DNA of 5,193 nucleotides from an uncultured Methylophilus sp. (GCA_936943315.1 CAKZJM010000039.1:1-5193), one strand, 5' to 3'; shown: positions 1 to 5,193, counted from the stretch's first letter. Made by a program: numbers and translations. The notes: generated by a model from the letters alone, not told the origin.

Positions 1-362
1 ATACCAAAATAGAATATCAGGTGAAATCAGCCATAGATGAACCTGTGGCCTTTATGAGTCGTGTGGGTAGTACAGAACAACGTAAAGAGCTTGATCGTTT
101 ATTCGCTTTGTTTGCAGATAAGAAAACTGAAGATGCTGAAATTGTCGCTACTCTTTTTGCTGCATGGAATGACTTTTTGTTGAGTGGAGTGTCACCGACT
201 GATGAGCAGATTATTCAAGAAGTCCGTGAGCAGTGGCACCCAGCAAAAGCCAAATTTACCCCTGAGCAGTTAAAGCATTGGTTGGATTGGATGCGAGATA
301 ACAGCATTGTTCCAACGGGTGAAGGTTCTAAAACGATTTATCAGCAGAATCTTTTACAATAA
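1..362 (+). CDS. C-terminal part of a protein cut by the left edge; possibly a type I restriction-modification specificity (HsdS) subunit
   Basis: The reading frame is open from base 3 to the TAA at 360-362, with no stop before the first possible start (GTG at 21). The gene therefore most likely begins outside the window and only its last ~119 codons are seen. The visible part is soluble, mostly helical and charged. A segment around 'ATLFAAWNDFLL' is followed by 'PTDEQIIQEV', 'WHPAKAKFTPEQLKHWLDWM' and 'SIVPTGEGSKT'. From memory this resembles tails of proteins annotated as type I restriction subunits, but no target-recognition domain or catalytic motif is in view. The assignment leans on the adjacent rhuM, whose homologues often sit inside hsd operons. 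The stop lies 4 bp before the rhuM ATG, so the two are almost certainly co-transcribed and perhaps translationally coupled. A GTG start at 21 giving a 113-aa protein is possible but less likely. I am confident it is coding and unsure of the product. Confidence 0.6.
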   Translation, partial: TKIEYQVKSAIDEPVAFMSRVGSTEQRKELDRLFALFADKKTEDAEIVATLFAAWNDFLLSGVSPTDEQIIQEVREQWHPAKAKFTPEQLKHWLDWMRDNSIVPTGEGSKTIYQQNLLQ

Positions 363-366
363 GCCT

Positions 367-1368
367 ATGACTCAGTTAATTCTTTATACCAGTGAAGATG
401 GTTTAGCTCAGGTTCAATTGCGAGCTGAACAGGGGACAGTTTGGCTGAGTCAACTTGAGATGGCTGAGCTTTTTCATACGACAAAACAGAATATTGCCAA
501 GCATTTAAAAGCGATCTTTTCTGAGAAGGAATTGAGCGAAGAAGCAGTTGTCAACTATTGGTTGACAACTGCTTCTGATGGTAAAAGTTATCGGGTAGCT
601 CACTACAACTTGGATGCCATCTTAGCTGTCGGTTATCGCGTCCGCTCACCACGTGGTGTGCAATTTCGCCGTTGGGCGAGTACCGTGTTGGCAGAGTACT
701 TGCGCAAGGGCTTTGTCATGGATGACGAGCGCCTTAAAAATCCTGATGGTCGCCCAGATTATTTTGATGAAATGCTGGAGCGTATCCGTGATATCCGGGC
801 TTCGGAAAAGCGGTTTTATCAAAAAGTACGCGATCTGTTTGCGCTGGCGAATGATTACGACAAAACCGATCAAGCCACGCAGCAATTTTTTGCGACCGTG
901 CAAAACCTCTTGCTGTACGCAGTCACGCAAAAAACTGCTGCTGAGATCATTCTTACGCGGGCTAACCCTGACGATGCAAATTTTGGTTTGTTGGCCTGGA
1001 AAGGCGCACAAGTGCGCAAGCAGGATATTGTGGTTGCCAAGAATTATCTGACCGAGGACGAGATTGATACGCTCAACCGCTTGGTGGTGATCTTTCTGGA
1101 AACAGCTGAGTTACGTGCCAAGCGCCAAACAATTACGAATATGGCTTTTTGGCAGGAGAATGTAGGACAGATTATTAACAGCAACGGCTTTCCGCTATTG
1201 AGTGGTGCTGGCTCTGTTAGCCATGCACGTATGGAGACGAAAGTTGGTGAGTTATTTGCTGAATATGATCAGCGCCGCAAGCGGCAGGAGGCGCAAGCGG
1301 CTGATTTGCAAGATGAAGCAGAACTTAGTGCTTTGGAAAAAAGAATCAAAAACCGCTCGGGCAAGTAA
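367..1368 (+). CDS. rhuM: RhuM-family protein (virulence RhuM-like, putative DNA-binding)
   Basis: Encodes 333 aa from ATG 367, close to the usual length of the family named after RhuM of Salmonella pathogenicity island 3. The N-terminus 'MTQLILYTSEDG' followed by 'TVWLSQLEMAELF' and 'KQNIAKHLKAIF' (about residues 24-51) looks like a helix-turn-helix. Next come 'YNLDAILAVGYRVRSPRGVQFRRWA' (about 80-104) and 'LRKGFVMDDERLK' (112-124), both highly typical of the family. The C-terminal half is helical and ends in a charged, coiled-coil-like tail (about 296-330). An earlier in-frame start at 307 would overlap the upstream gene by 56 bp and add 20 residues not typical of the family, so ATG 367 is preferred. 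There is no strong Shine-Dalgarno sequence, which fits coupling to the gene ending 4 bp upstream. No signal peptide or membrane segment is visible. Biochemical function is not established for the family; its members frequently lie in type I restriction loci and genomic islands. The gene contains a perfect 16-bp inverted repeat (540-576). Confidence 0.88.
   Translation: MTQLILYTSEDGLAQVQLRAEQGTVWLSQLEMAELFHTTKQNIAKHLKAIFSEKELSEEAVVNYWLTTASDGKSYRVAHYNLDAILAVGYRVRSPRGVQFRRWASTVLAEYLRKGFVMDDERLKNPDGRPDYFDEMLERIRDIRASEKRFYQKVRDLFALANDYDKTDQATQQFFATVQNLLLYAVTQKTAAEIILTRANPDDANFGLLAWKGAQVRKQDIVVAKNYLTEDEIDTLNRLVVIFLETAELRAKRQTITNMAFWQENVGQIINSNGFPLLSGAGSVSHARMETKVGELFAEYDQRRKRQEAQAADLQDEAELSALEKRIKNRSGK
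540..576. repeat. Perfect 16-bp inverted repeat inside rhuM
   Basis: The left arm 540-555 (AGAAGCAGTTGTCAAC) and right arm 561-576 (GTTGACAACTGCTTCT) are exact reverse complements around the 5-nt loop TATTG (556-560). The repeat encodes residues just after the predicted helix-turn-helix (the 'EEAVVNYWLTTAS' part), which read as ordinary family sequence. In mRNA it would form a strong hairpin with no U-tract, so it is not a classical terminator. It could affect translation or mRNA decay, or bind a protein. Confidence 0.9.
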
Positions 1369-1477
1369 GCATCAGTGATGTGAGTACTTCTGAAATGGTC
1401 TTTCTAGATGTGTATGTATGAGTGCACTATCAATTTAAATACTCAGGATTTGCTGAAATCTATACATATCCACTTTG

Positions 1478-1510
1478 ACATGTATAAAAAATGACGATTT
1501 TTATACATGT
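1478..1510. repeat. Perfect 13-bp inverted repeat in the intergenic region
   Basis: The arms ACATGTATAAAAA (1478-1490) and TTTTTATACATGT (1498-1510) are exact reverse complements with the 7-nt loop ATGACGA. Two G-U pairs and one A-T pair could extend the stem in RNA. It lies 109 bp after the rhuM stop. The outer parts are mixed sequence, and the A/T tracts face the loop. There is no T-run after the right arm, so an intrinsic terminator is unlikely. A dyad-symmetric operator or a relic end of a mobile segment are alternatives. Related TATACAT/TGTATG motifs occur just upstream (about 1408-1468). Confidence 0.8.
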
Positions 1511-1540
1511 TGATGGCAGTGACATAAGATTTTTATGCTG

Positions 1541-1713
1541 ATAGAAAACTACAACCACCCGCGGAGAAATCAACGCCCTTAAAGGCACCACAGTCCTAGA
1601 ATTTGGGACCAGCTGGTGTGACTACTAAGGCCGCGCAACCTACAATCATCTCTGAACCGGCGCATTTCCCAAATATCCAGGCATTAAAATTTGAAATCAA
1701 AAAAGCCGCTTAA
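1541..1713 (+). pseudogene. Decayed partial copy of the downstream thioredoxin-like gene
   Basis: This stretch aligns along its length with the first ~58 codons of the intact gene at 1906, for example sharing AAGGCCGCGCAA (1627-1638 versus 1996-2007) and conserving 'TR-EINALK-T' and 'LEFG-SWC-Y' in translation. It is clearly broken. The position of the start codon reads ATA (1541-1543). A 2-bp deletion lies near codon 5-6. A second 2-bp deletion removes part of the second active-site cysteine codon and creates TAA at 1626-1628. A third, 1-bp deletion lies near 1680. The offset between the copies drifts from 365 to 367, 369 and 370 bp through these indels. After about 1708 the similarity stops, and a TAA follows at 1711. 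The copy therefore lacks the 3' half of the gene, including the cis-proline region. Weaker similarity (around 1511-1530 versus 1882-1902) suggests the duplication also took in some leader sequence. The likely origin is tandem duplication followed by decay, or leftover sequence from an imprecise replacement event. Confidence 0.85.
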
Positions 1714-1714
1714 A

Positions 1715-1783
1715 CAATACAATATACCATTGGACGAATATGCAATATACAAATAGACGATGTGGTGATATGCAATTGGACGA
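1715..1783. repeat. Three degenerate 23-bp tandem direct repeats upstream of the thioredoxin-like gene
   Basis: Units at 1715-1737, 1738-1760 and 1761-1783 follow each other with an exact 23-bp period. Each ends in the core (T/A)(T/A)(G/A)GACGA, preceded by a CAATATAC- or ATATGCAA-like half. Units 1 and 2 match at 17 of 23 positions by eye, and unit 3 matches unit 1 mainly over its last 16 positions. The spacing of about two helical turns would place every unit on nearly the same face of the DNA. Tandem direct sites of this kind are known for AraC/XylS-type activators and for iterons. The position upstream of a -10 box favours a regulatory role. Confidence 0.65.
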
Positions 1784-1827
1784 GATATTTAATAGTTAAT
1801 CAATAGCTCATAAAAATAGTGGCTACA

Positions 1828-1833
1828 TATAAT
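1828..1833 (+). promoter_or_regulatory. Putative -10 box (TATAAT) of the thioredoxin-like gene
   Basis: A perfect TATAAT lies 72 bp before the ATG at 1906. No hexamer with better than about two matches to TTGACA stands 16-19 bp upstream, so a sigma70 promoter here would need an activator. The 23-bp repeats end 44 bp before the box, roughly -57 relative to a start near 1840, which is a usual location for activator sites. AT-rich DNA can produce this hexamer by chance, so the call is tentative. Confidence 0.4.
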
Positions 1834-1905
1834 CACTACATGAGGGCAACACTACAAGCTGCATTGACAGATGATCGCCCATGATGCAGTTACGATGATG
1901 ATCAA

Positions 1906-2229
1906 ATGGAAAATCAAGAACCCACCCGCGAAGAAATAAACGCCCTCAAAAGCGCCACCTTGCTGGAATTTGGCGCTACTTGGTGCGGCTACTGCAAGGC
2001 CGCGCAATCTACAATTACTTCTGAGTTAAGTCATTTTCCAAATATCCGCCACATTAAAATCGAAGATGGCAAAGGCCGAAGGTTGGGACGCTCATTTCAG
2101 GTGAAGTTATGGCCGACGCTGATTTTTATGAAAGATGGTGTTGAGCTTAAGCGCTTGGTGAGGGAGATTGATGCGGGTGAGTTGAGGTTAGGGCTTGCGT
2201 TAATTACCGCCGATCAGGCGCCTTTATAG
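1906..2229 (+). CDS. Thioredoxin-family protein (small thiol-disulfide oxidoreductase)
   Basis: Encodes 107 aa, the normal size of a single-domain thioredoxin. The active site is WCGYC (Cys27, Cys30) after the beta-strand 'TLLEFGAT'. A cis-proline motif is present at 'LWPTLIF' (Pro70), followed by 'MKDGVELKRLVREIDAGELRLGLAL' like the last strands and helix of thioredoxin. CGYC replaces the classical CGPC, which usually shifts redox potential, so this is a thioredoxin-like protein rather than housekeeping TrxA. There is no signal peptide, so it should act in the cytoplasm, reducing (or, less likely, oxidising) protein disulfides. The only ATG is at 1906, since a TGA lies in frame at 1882; the upstream sequence GATGATGATCAA gives a poor ribosome-binding site. 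It appears monocistronic, preceded by a possible -10 at 1828 and the 23-bp repeats. It ends 9 bp from the convergent c-di-GMP gene. A degraded copy of its 5' half lies ~367 bp upstream. Confidence 0.88.
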   Translation: MENQEPTREEINALKSATLLEFGATWCGYCKAAQSTITSELSHFPNIRHIKIEDGKGRRLGRSFQVKLWPTLIFMKDGVELKRLVREIDAGELRLGLALITADQAPL

Positions 2230-2238
2230 AATGCCCTT

Positions 2239-4305
2239 TTAAATGGCATCTTTCCACGAGGCTTGCATATCAATTTCATCGAATGATTTGGGTTTGCTAA
2301 ACAAATAACCTTGCACCACGTTGCAGTCGCAACCTTGTAAGTATCTGGCTTGTTCAGCCGTTTCTACACCTTCTGCCACCAGTTCTTTTTTCAGGCTTTT
2401 TGCCATTGAAATAATGGCTTGCACAATGAGTTTGTGGTCATTGTTGTCGGCGATGCCTTGCACGAATGACTGGTCAATTTTGATCTCGCTCACTGGGAAT
2501 TTGCTTAAATAGCTGAGGGCAGAATAGCCGGTGCCGAAGTCATCGAGGGAGATTCTGAAGCCCATCTTGTCGAGCGCTTTTAAGGTTTTGGTAATGTGTT
2601 GGCTGTCGCTGAGCAGCAGGCTTTCGGTGATTTCTAGCGTGATCCATGCGGGATCACATTTGGTTTTTTTGAGTAAGTGGTTGATGGCGTTGAGCAGGTT
2701 GTTATGGATAAACTGCCGGCTCGATAAATTGATGGCGACGGTGATGGGGTCTTTGCGGCCGGTGTTCCAGCGGACGGCATCTTTAAAGGCGGTTTGCATG
2801 ATCCATTCGCCGATTTCGATAATAAAGCCTGAATCTTCGGCGATGCCGATAAAGCGGTTGGGCGGGATCATTTCGCTGTTGTTGCGGTGCCATCTGATGA
2901 GGGCTTCTACGCCGACGATGTTGCCAGTCTCAAGATTCACTTGTGGCTGGTAGTGCAGCAAAAATTCGTCGTGTTGCAGGGCACGGCGCAGCGAGTGCTC
3001 TATGTCTATGCGCTCTATGGTGGTTTGCGATAAGTCGGCTGAGTAAAACTGGTAGTTGTTTCTGCCTTGTTTTTTGGCCTGGTACATGGCGATATCTGAA
3101 TATTTCACAATATCGCTGACTTCACTGCTTTGTTCGGGGCAGATGACGATGCCGATACTGGCGGACAAAAACAACTCGGTGCCGCGGATGAGGATGGGCT
3201 CTTTGATGGCCTCAAGCACTTTTTTGGCGACCAGGGCTGCATTTTTAGGGTCACCCACTTCACTCAACACGATGGCAAATTCGTCGCCACCCAGGCGGGC
3301 CACGGTATCTGTCGAGCGCAGTGAGCGCTCAATGCGCCTGGCCATTTCGTAGAGCAGCAGGTCGCCTTCGGCGTGGCCTAGCAAATCATTCACGGCTTTA
3401 AAGCCATCTAAATCGAGCATTAAAAACGCAAAAGACGACTCAGACTGACGCGTTTGTTTGAGGCAGTGATCGAGTACTTCGAGCAAAGAGATGCGGTTGG
3501 GCAGCTGGGTGATGGCGTCAAAATAGGCCAGGTGGTGGATACGGTCCAGGTGTTCGTATGACTGCGTCATGTCTTGCCCGATGGCGATGACGGCTTGCAC
3601 TTCGTGGTTGGCGTTGAATTCTGGCGTGAGCACGGTGTGCATGATTTTGTGCCTGCCATCGGCCGCGGTGAGCTTGAAGGCCACATGCTGGTTTTCGCCA
3701 CTCTGAAACACTTCCTGAATACTTTTCTCAAGGGCGAGGCCAGAGTCACCGCCGGGATATTGTGAGGGCTTTTTGCCGATCAGGGTGATGGCATCGACTT
3801 CATAAAACAGTGTGTTGGCATTGTTGAGAAAAATACGCTCGCAGGCACGGTTGTATTTGGCGATACAGTTGGAAGAGTTTTCGACTATGGATTGGTATTC
3901 GTTTTCTTTCTGGATATCTTCGGTGATGTCACGCGCATAACCGAGCGTGCCCACCACTTGGCCGTCTACAATGACGGAAGATTTGTAAGACTCTATCCAG
4001 TAATATTCGCCTTCTGCGTTTTTAATCGGCACATTCACCGCACTCGGGGTAGAGCTCAGCATGGCGCGTTGATCGCCATCCACATATTCTTGCGCCAGGT
4101 CGGGCGGGAAAAAATCAAAATCGGTTTTACCAATGAGCTCGGCACTGGATTTCACACCTACCATGTTGGCATAGGCCGTGTTTGCCACCAGGATCCGGCT
4201 GTTAACATCCTTGAGCCAGACCATAAAGGGAAAGTTATCAATCAATGTTTGAATGTATTGATTGCTTTCAATAGGTGGAGTGTTTATGTGTTTCATACCA
4301 TGCAC
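2239..4305 (-). CDS. PAS-PAS-GGDEF-EAL protein: dual-domain diguanylate cyclase/c-di-GMP phosphodiesterase
   Basis: A 688-aa soluble protein with no membrane segment. Residues ~16-135 form a first PAS domain ('FMVWLKDVNSRILVANTAYANMVG', ending in the PAC-like 'GTLGYARDITE'). Residues ~136-250 form a second, more divergent PAS ending in 'AIGQDMTQ'. The GGDEF domain (~258-422) has 'DLDGFKAVNDLLGHAEGD' and an intact GGDEF (339-343). An RxxD inhibitory site, R330-S-T-D333, lies exactly five residues before it. The EAL domain (~435-680) has Glu467 in EAL, Asn526, Glu558, Asp588-Asp589 in DDFGTGYS, Lys609, Glu645 and Gln665, the set expected of an active phosphodiesterase. Both synthesis of c-di-GMP from GTP and its hydrolysis to pGpG are therefore plausible, with PAS domains sensing an unknown cytoplasmic signal. 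The start is GTG at 4305: an AAGAG lies 4 nt upstream of it, while the ATG at 4296 would be 13 nt away; an in-frame TAG at 4318-4320 excludes longer starts. It is transcribed away from the terminator at 4476-4504, so it probably has its own promoter. Confidence 0.95.
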   Translation of the reverse strand: MHGMKHINTPPIESNQYIQTLIDNFPFMVWLKDVNSRILVANTAYANMVGVKSSAELIGKTDFDFFPPDLAQEYVDGDQRAMLSSTPSAVNVPIKNAEGEYYWIESYKSSVIVDGQVVGTLGYARDITEDIQKENEYQSIVENSSNCIAKYNRACERIFLNNANTLFYEVDAITLIGKKPSQYPGGDSGLALEKSIQEVFQSGENQHVAFKLTAADGRHKIMHTVLTPEFNANHEVQAVIAIGQDMTQSYEHLDRIHHLAYFDAITQLPNRISLLEVLDHCLKQTRQSESSFAFLMLDLDGFKAVNDLLGHAEGDLLLYEMARRIERSLRSTDTVARLGGDEFAIVLSEVGDPKNAALVAKKVLEAIKEPILIRGTELFLSASIGIVICPEQSSEVSDIVKYSDIAMYQAKKQGRNNYQFYSADLSQTTIERIDIEHSLRRALQHDEFLLHYQPQVNLETGNIVGVEALIRWHRNNSEMIPPNRFIGIAEDSGFIIEIGEWIMQTAFKDAVRWNTGRKDPITVAINLSSRQFIHNNLLNAINHLLKKTKCDPAWITLEITESLLLSDSQHITKTLKALDKMGFRISLDDFGTGYSALSYLSKFPVSEIKIDQSFVQGIADNNDHKLIVQAIISMAKSLKKELVAEGVETAEQARYLQGCDCNVVQGYLFSKPKSFDEIDMQASWKDAI

Positions 4306-4317
4306 AAATCTCTTGGT

Positions 4318-4374
4318 CTAAGGCGCCCTTTGTCTTCCTGCATAAAAAGTATTTCTATCAATGTTTTCGGCCAT
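4318..4374 (-). CDS. Possible 18-codon mini-ORF just upstream of, and in frame with, the PAS-GGDEF-EAL gene
   Basis: On the minus strand, ATG at 4374 opens a frame encoding MAENIDRNTFYAGRQRAP that ends in TAG at 4318-4320, 12 nt before the GTG start. It is in the same frame as the large gene, so a single amber codon separates the two. A weak purine stretch (TAAGAAAAA) precedes the ATG. It could be a leader peptide, the remnant of a longer N-terminus interrupted by a point mutation, or chance. An AT-rich inverted repeat overlaps its start codon. If the real promoter is TTGATA (4397-4392 on the minus strand) with a -10 near 4370-4375, transcription would begin inside it and it would not be translated. 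Confidence 0.2.
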   Translation of the reverse strand: MAENIDRNTFYAGRQRAP

Positions 4375-4394
4375 ATTTAATTTTTCTTAAATAT
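4373..4394. repeat. AT-rich 8-bp inverted repeat upstream of the PAS-GGDEF-EAL gene
   Basis: ATATTTAA (4373-4380) and TTAAATAT (4387-4394) are exact reverse complements separated by 6 bp, about 70-90 bp upstream of the GTG start of the minus-strand gene. The spacing of half-sites and the location in the only intergenic space able to hold its promoter make a regulator-binding site possible. Such AT-rich dyads also occur by chance. Confidence 0.4.
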
Positions 4395-4475
4395 CAACGC
4401 CTTGAGTCCTTGGCCAGGTGTGCCAACGCACGCAAGTTAAAGCCCTCAGCTGTCTCGTGCTGAAATAAGCCCAAT

Positions 4476-4504
4476 AAAAAAAGGCTCTACAAAGAGCCTT
4501 TTTT
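4476..4504. terminator. Rho-independent terminator, potentially bidirectional
   Basis: The stem AAGGCTCT (4481-4488) / AGAGCCTT (4493-4500) closes a 4-nt loop ACAA. A-run 4476-4482 and T-run 4499-4504 flank it, so a U-tract follows the hairpin in either direction. It begins 15 bp after the stop codon of the minus-strand catalase-like gene and is its natural terminator. No plus-strand gene ends nearby. Confidence 0.9.
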
Positions 4505-4519
4505 GCATGCGTTTATTGG

Positions 4520-5193
4520 CTAGCACAAATCATCCAGGCTGGTGGGTTCGCAAATGCGCGACTCTTCTTTTTCTGCGCGCATTTTTTTAGCCATCTCGTA
4601 GCTCATTCTCCTGAGCCGCATGACTGAGCCTAAAGGACGGTGCGATTTAATGCCATGCCAGGGTGAGAACAACATACCTTCATCGACCACGTGCGAACGG
4701 TAAGGGCTCCAGGCAATTTGCGGTTTGGCGGTGATGCGTGCCACGGGGACGTAAGGCGAGGTTTCTTCAGACCAGATGACGGTGGAGTCTTCAATCGGCA
4801 TTTTGTGAATGTCTGTGCAAAGCTGCACGCGCATCTCCCACACGGCGGTGTTAGAAATAAAGAAATCCACAATGGATTTTCTGAGGCCGTCTGAGGCGTA
4901 GAGGTCTATCGGTTTGTTGGTGAGTGCGATGAGCTCGGGGGCGATGGGCACAAAAGCGATTTTAGCCATGTAGTGGCCGTACATGATGGGGTCCTGGCTA
5001 AAGTAGGTTTCGCCGAGGATGTTGGTTTCTTGCGCTTGTTGCAGGTTTTTAATTAGAGTTTGCTGGCCGCTCCTGAGTGAATCTATCAGTTTGGCGGTGG
5101 AACGGAAAATCTGCGATAAAAAATGCCTGAACTCGGTGGTGGTTTCTGGCGTGCAGGCGATGTGTTTGAGGTTAGACAAAAACACTTGCACGC
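4520..5193 (-). CDS. Catalase-like heme protein (y4iL-type catalase family), C-terminal part, cut by the right edge
   Basis: The frame stays open to the right edge, so the N-terminus is missing; about 224 codons are visible where family members usually have roughly 330-380. Recognisable segments are 'YFSQDPIMYGHYMAKIAFVPIAPEL' (about 63-87 from the first visible GTG at 5191), 'MRVQLCTDIHKMPIEDSTVIWSEETSPYVPVARI' (120-153) and 'EGMLFSPWHGIKSHRPLGSVMRLRRMSYEMAKKMR' (171-205). The order and wording of these match catalase-family proteins related to rhizobial y4iL and SrpA-like proteins. These share the catalase heme fold, but catalase activity is often unproven; peroxidase or fatty-acid-peroxide roles are possible. 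The distal histidine region lies outside the window, so heme and activity cannot be judged. No signal peptide can be assessed. The C-terminus ends in 'CEPTSLDDLC', with a terminal cysteine. The GTG at 5191 is unlikely to be the real start because conserved sequence is missing upstream. Confidence 0.78.
   Translation of the reverse strand, partial: VQVFLSNLKHIACTPETTTEFRHFLSQIFRSTAKLIDSLRSGQQTLIKNLQQAQETNILGETYFSQDPIMYGHYMAKIAFVPIAPELIALTNKPIDLYASDGLRKSIVDFFISNTAVWEMRVQLCTDIHKMPIEDSTVIWSEETSPYVPVARITAKPQIAWSPYRSHVVDEGMLFSPWHGIKSHRPLGSVMRLRRMSYEMAKKMRAEKEESRICEPTSLDDLC

Larger units (their letters stand above)
1369..1905. other. 537-bp gene-free AT-rich region between rhuM and the thioredoxin-like gene
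   Basis: No intact coding sequence was found here on either strand. In order it holds: about 110 bp with no recognised feature and no clear terminator for the rhuM operon, the 13-bp inverted repeat (1478-1510), the decayed thioredoxin copy (1541-1713), the 23-bp repeat array (1715-1783), the TATAAT at 1828, and a leader with a weak ribosome-binding site. The mix of a gene relic, repeats and AT richness fits the border of an inserted island, though no integrase, tRNA or attachment site is visible. Confidence 0.7.

Noticed and set aside
646..1051. Two ORFs of 121 and 132 codons (minus and plus strand) over the middle of rhuM
   Set aside because: They overlap conserved rhuM sequence in other frames, and their translations have no family-like features.
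1715..1783. CRISPR-like array
   Set aside because: The 23-bp units are contiguous with no spacers, are degenerate, and no cas gene is visible.
1864..1869. Perfect TTGACA as a -35 box for the thioredoxin-like gene
   Set aside because: No -10-like hexamer occurs 16-18 bp downstream (1886-1893), and the distance to the ATG leaves almost no leader.
2230..2249. Near-palindrome between the convergent genes as a bidirectional terminator
   Set aside because: ATGCC/GGCAT arms with an AT centre and a mismatch leave almost no loop and no T-run on either side; too weak, although it may reduce read-through.
3892..4380. 162-codon plus-strand ORF opposite the PAS domains
   Set aside because: It is antisense to a clearly coding PAS-GGDEF-EAL gene, has no recognisable domain and no ribosome-binding site; a shadow frame.
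4410..4426. TTGGC-N7-GCCAA dyad in the upstream region of the c-di-GMP gene as an operator
   Set aside because: The 5-bp arms are short enough to occur by chance, and no paired promoter elements could be placed with it.
4520..5191. Complete 223-aa gene starting at GTG 5191
   Set aside because: The frame remains open to the window end, and the catalase-like family has over 100 additional N-terminal residues, so it is a truncated view.

Overview
The window looks like chromosomal DNA of a Gram-negative proteobacterium. The PAS-PAS-GGDEF-EAL architecture, the catalase-like heme protein and the RhuM-family protein are all common in Beta- and Gammaproteobacteria. Base composition is moderate, and AT-richer at the left end and in the 1369-1905 gap. 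A betaproteobacterium, perhaps a Methylophilaceae-like methylotroph, is a guess and not a demonstrated assignment.

Left part (1-1368, + strand): the 3' end of a gene that enters from outside the window, possibly a type I restriction-modification specificity subunit. It is followed 4 bp later by a complete RhuM-family gene. RhuM genes are often found inside hsd (type I restriction) loci, so this is probably the edge of a defence or genomic-island operon. The rhuM coding sequence contains a perfect 16-bp inverted repeat.

Middle part (1369-2229): a 537-bp AT-rich stretch without an intact gene, then a small thioredoxin-fold gene (107 aa, WCGYC active site). The stretch contains (i) a perfect 13-bp inverted repeat, (ii) a decayed copy of the 5' half of the downstream thioredoxin gene, lacking a start codon, with frameshifts and with the second active-site cysteine deleted, (iii) three degenerate 23-bp tandem direct repeats, and (iv) a perfect TATAAT about 45 bp beyond them with no recognisable -35. 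This looks like a duplicated and decayed gene plus a probable activator-dependent promoter.

Right part (2239-5193, - strand): a large soluble c-di-GMP enzyme (two PAS domains, GGDEF with I-site, EAL with its catalytic residues) converges on the thioredoxin gene. Upstream lies a 214-bp intergenic region with an AT-rich inverted repeat, a possible in-frame 18-codon mini-ORF and a strong terminator. The terminator belongs to the next - strand gene, the C-terminal part of a catalase-like (y4iL-type) heme protein cut by the right edge. It implies that the c-di-GMP gene has its own promoter.

No rRNA, tRNA, insertion sequence or CRISPR array was seen. The most interesting features are the decayed thioredoxin copy, the 23-bp repeat array in front of the intact copy, and the two perfect inverted repeats. 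No complete new multi-gene system can be claimed from this window alone.
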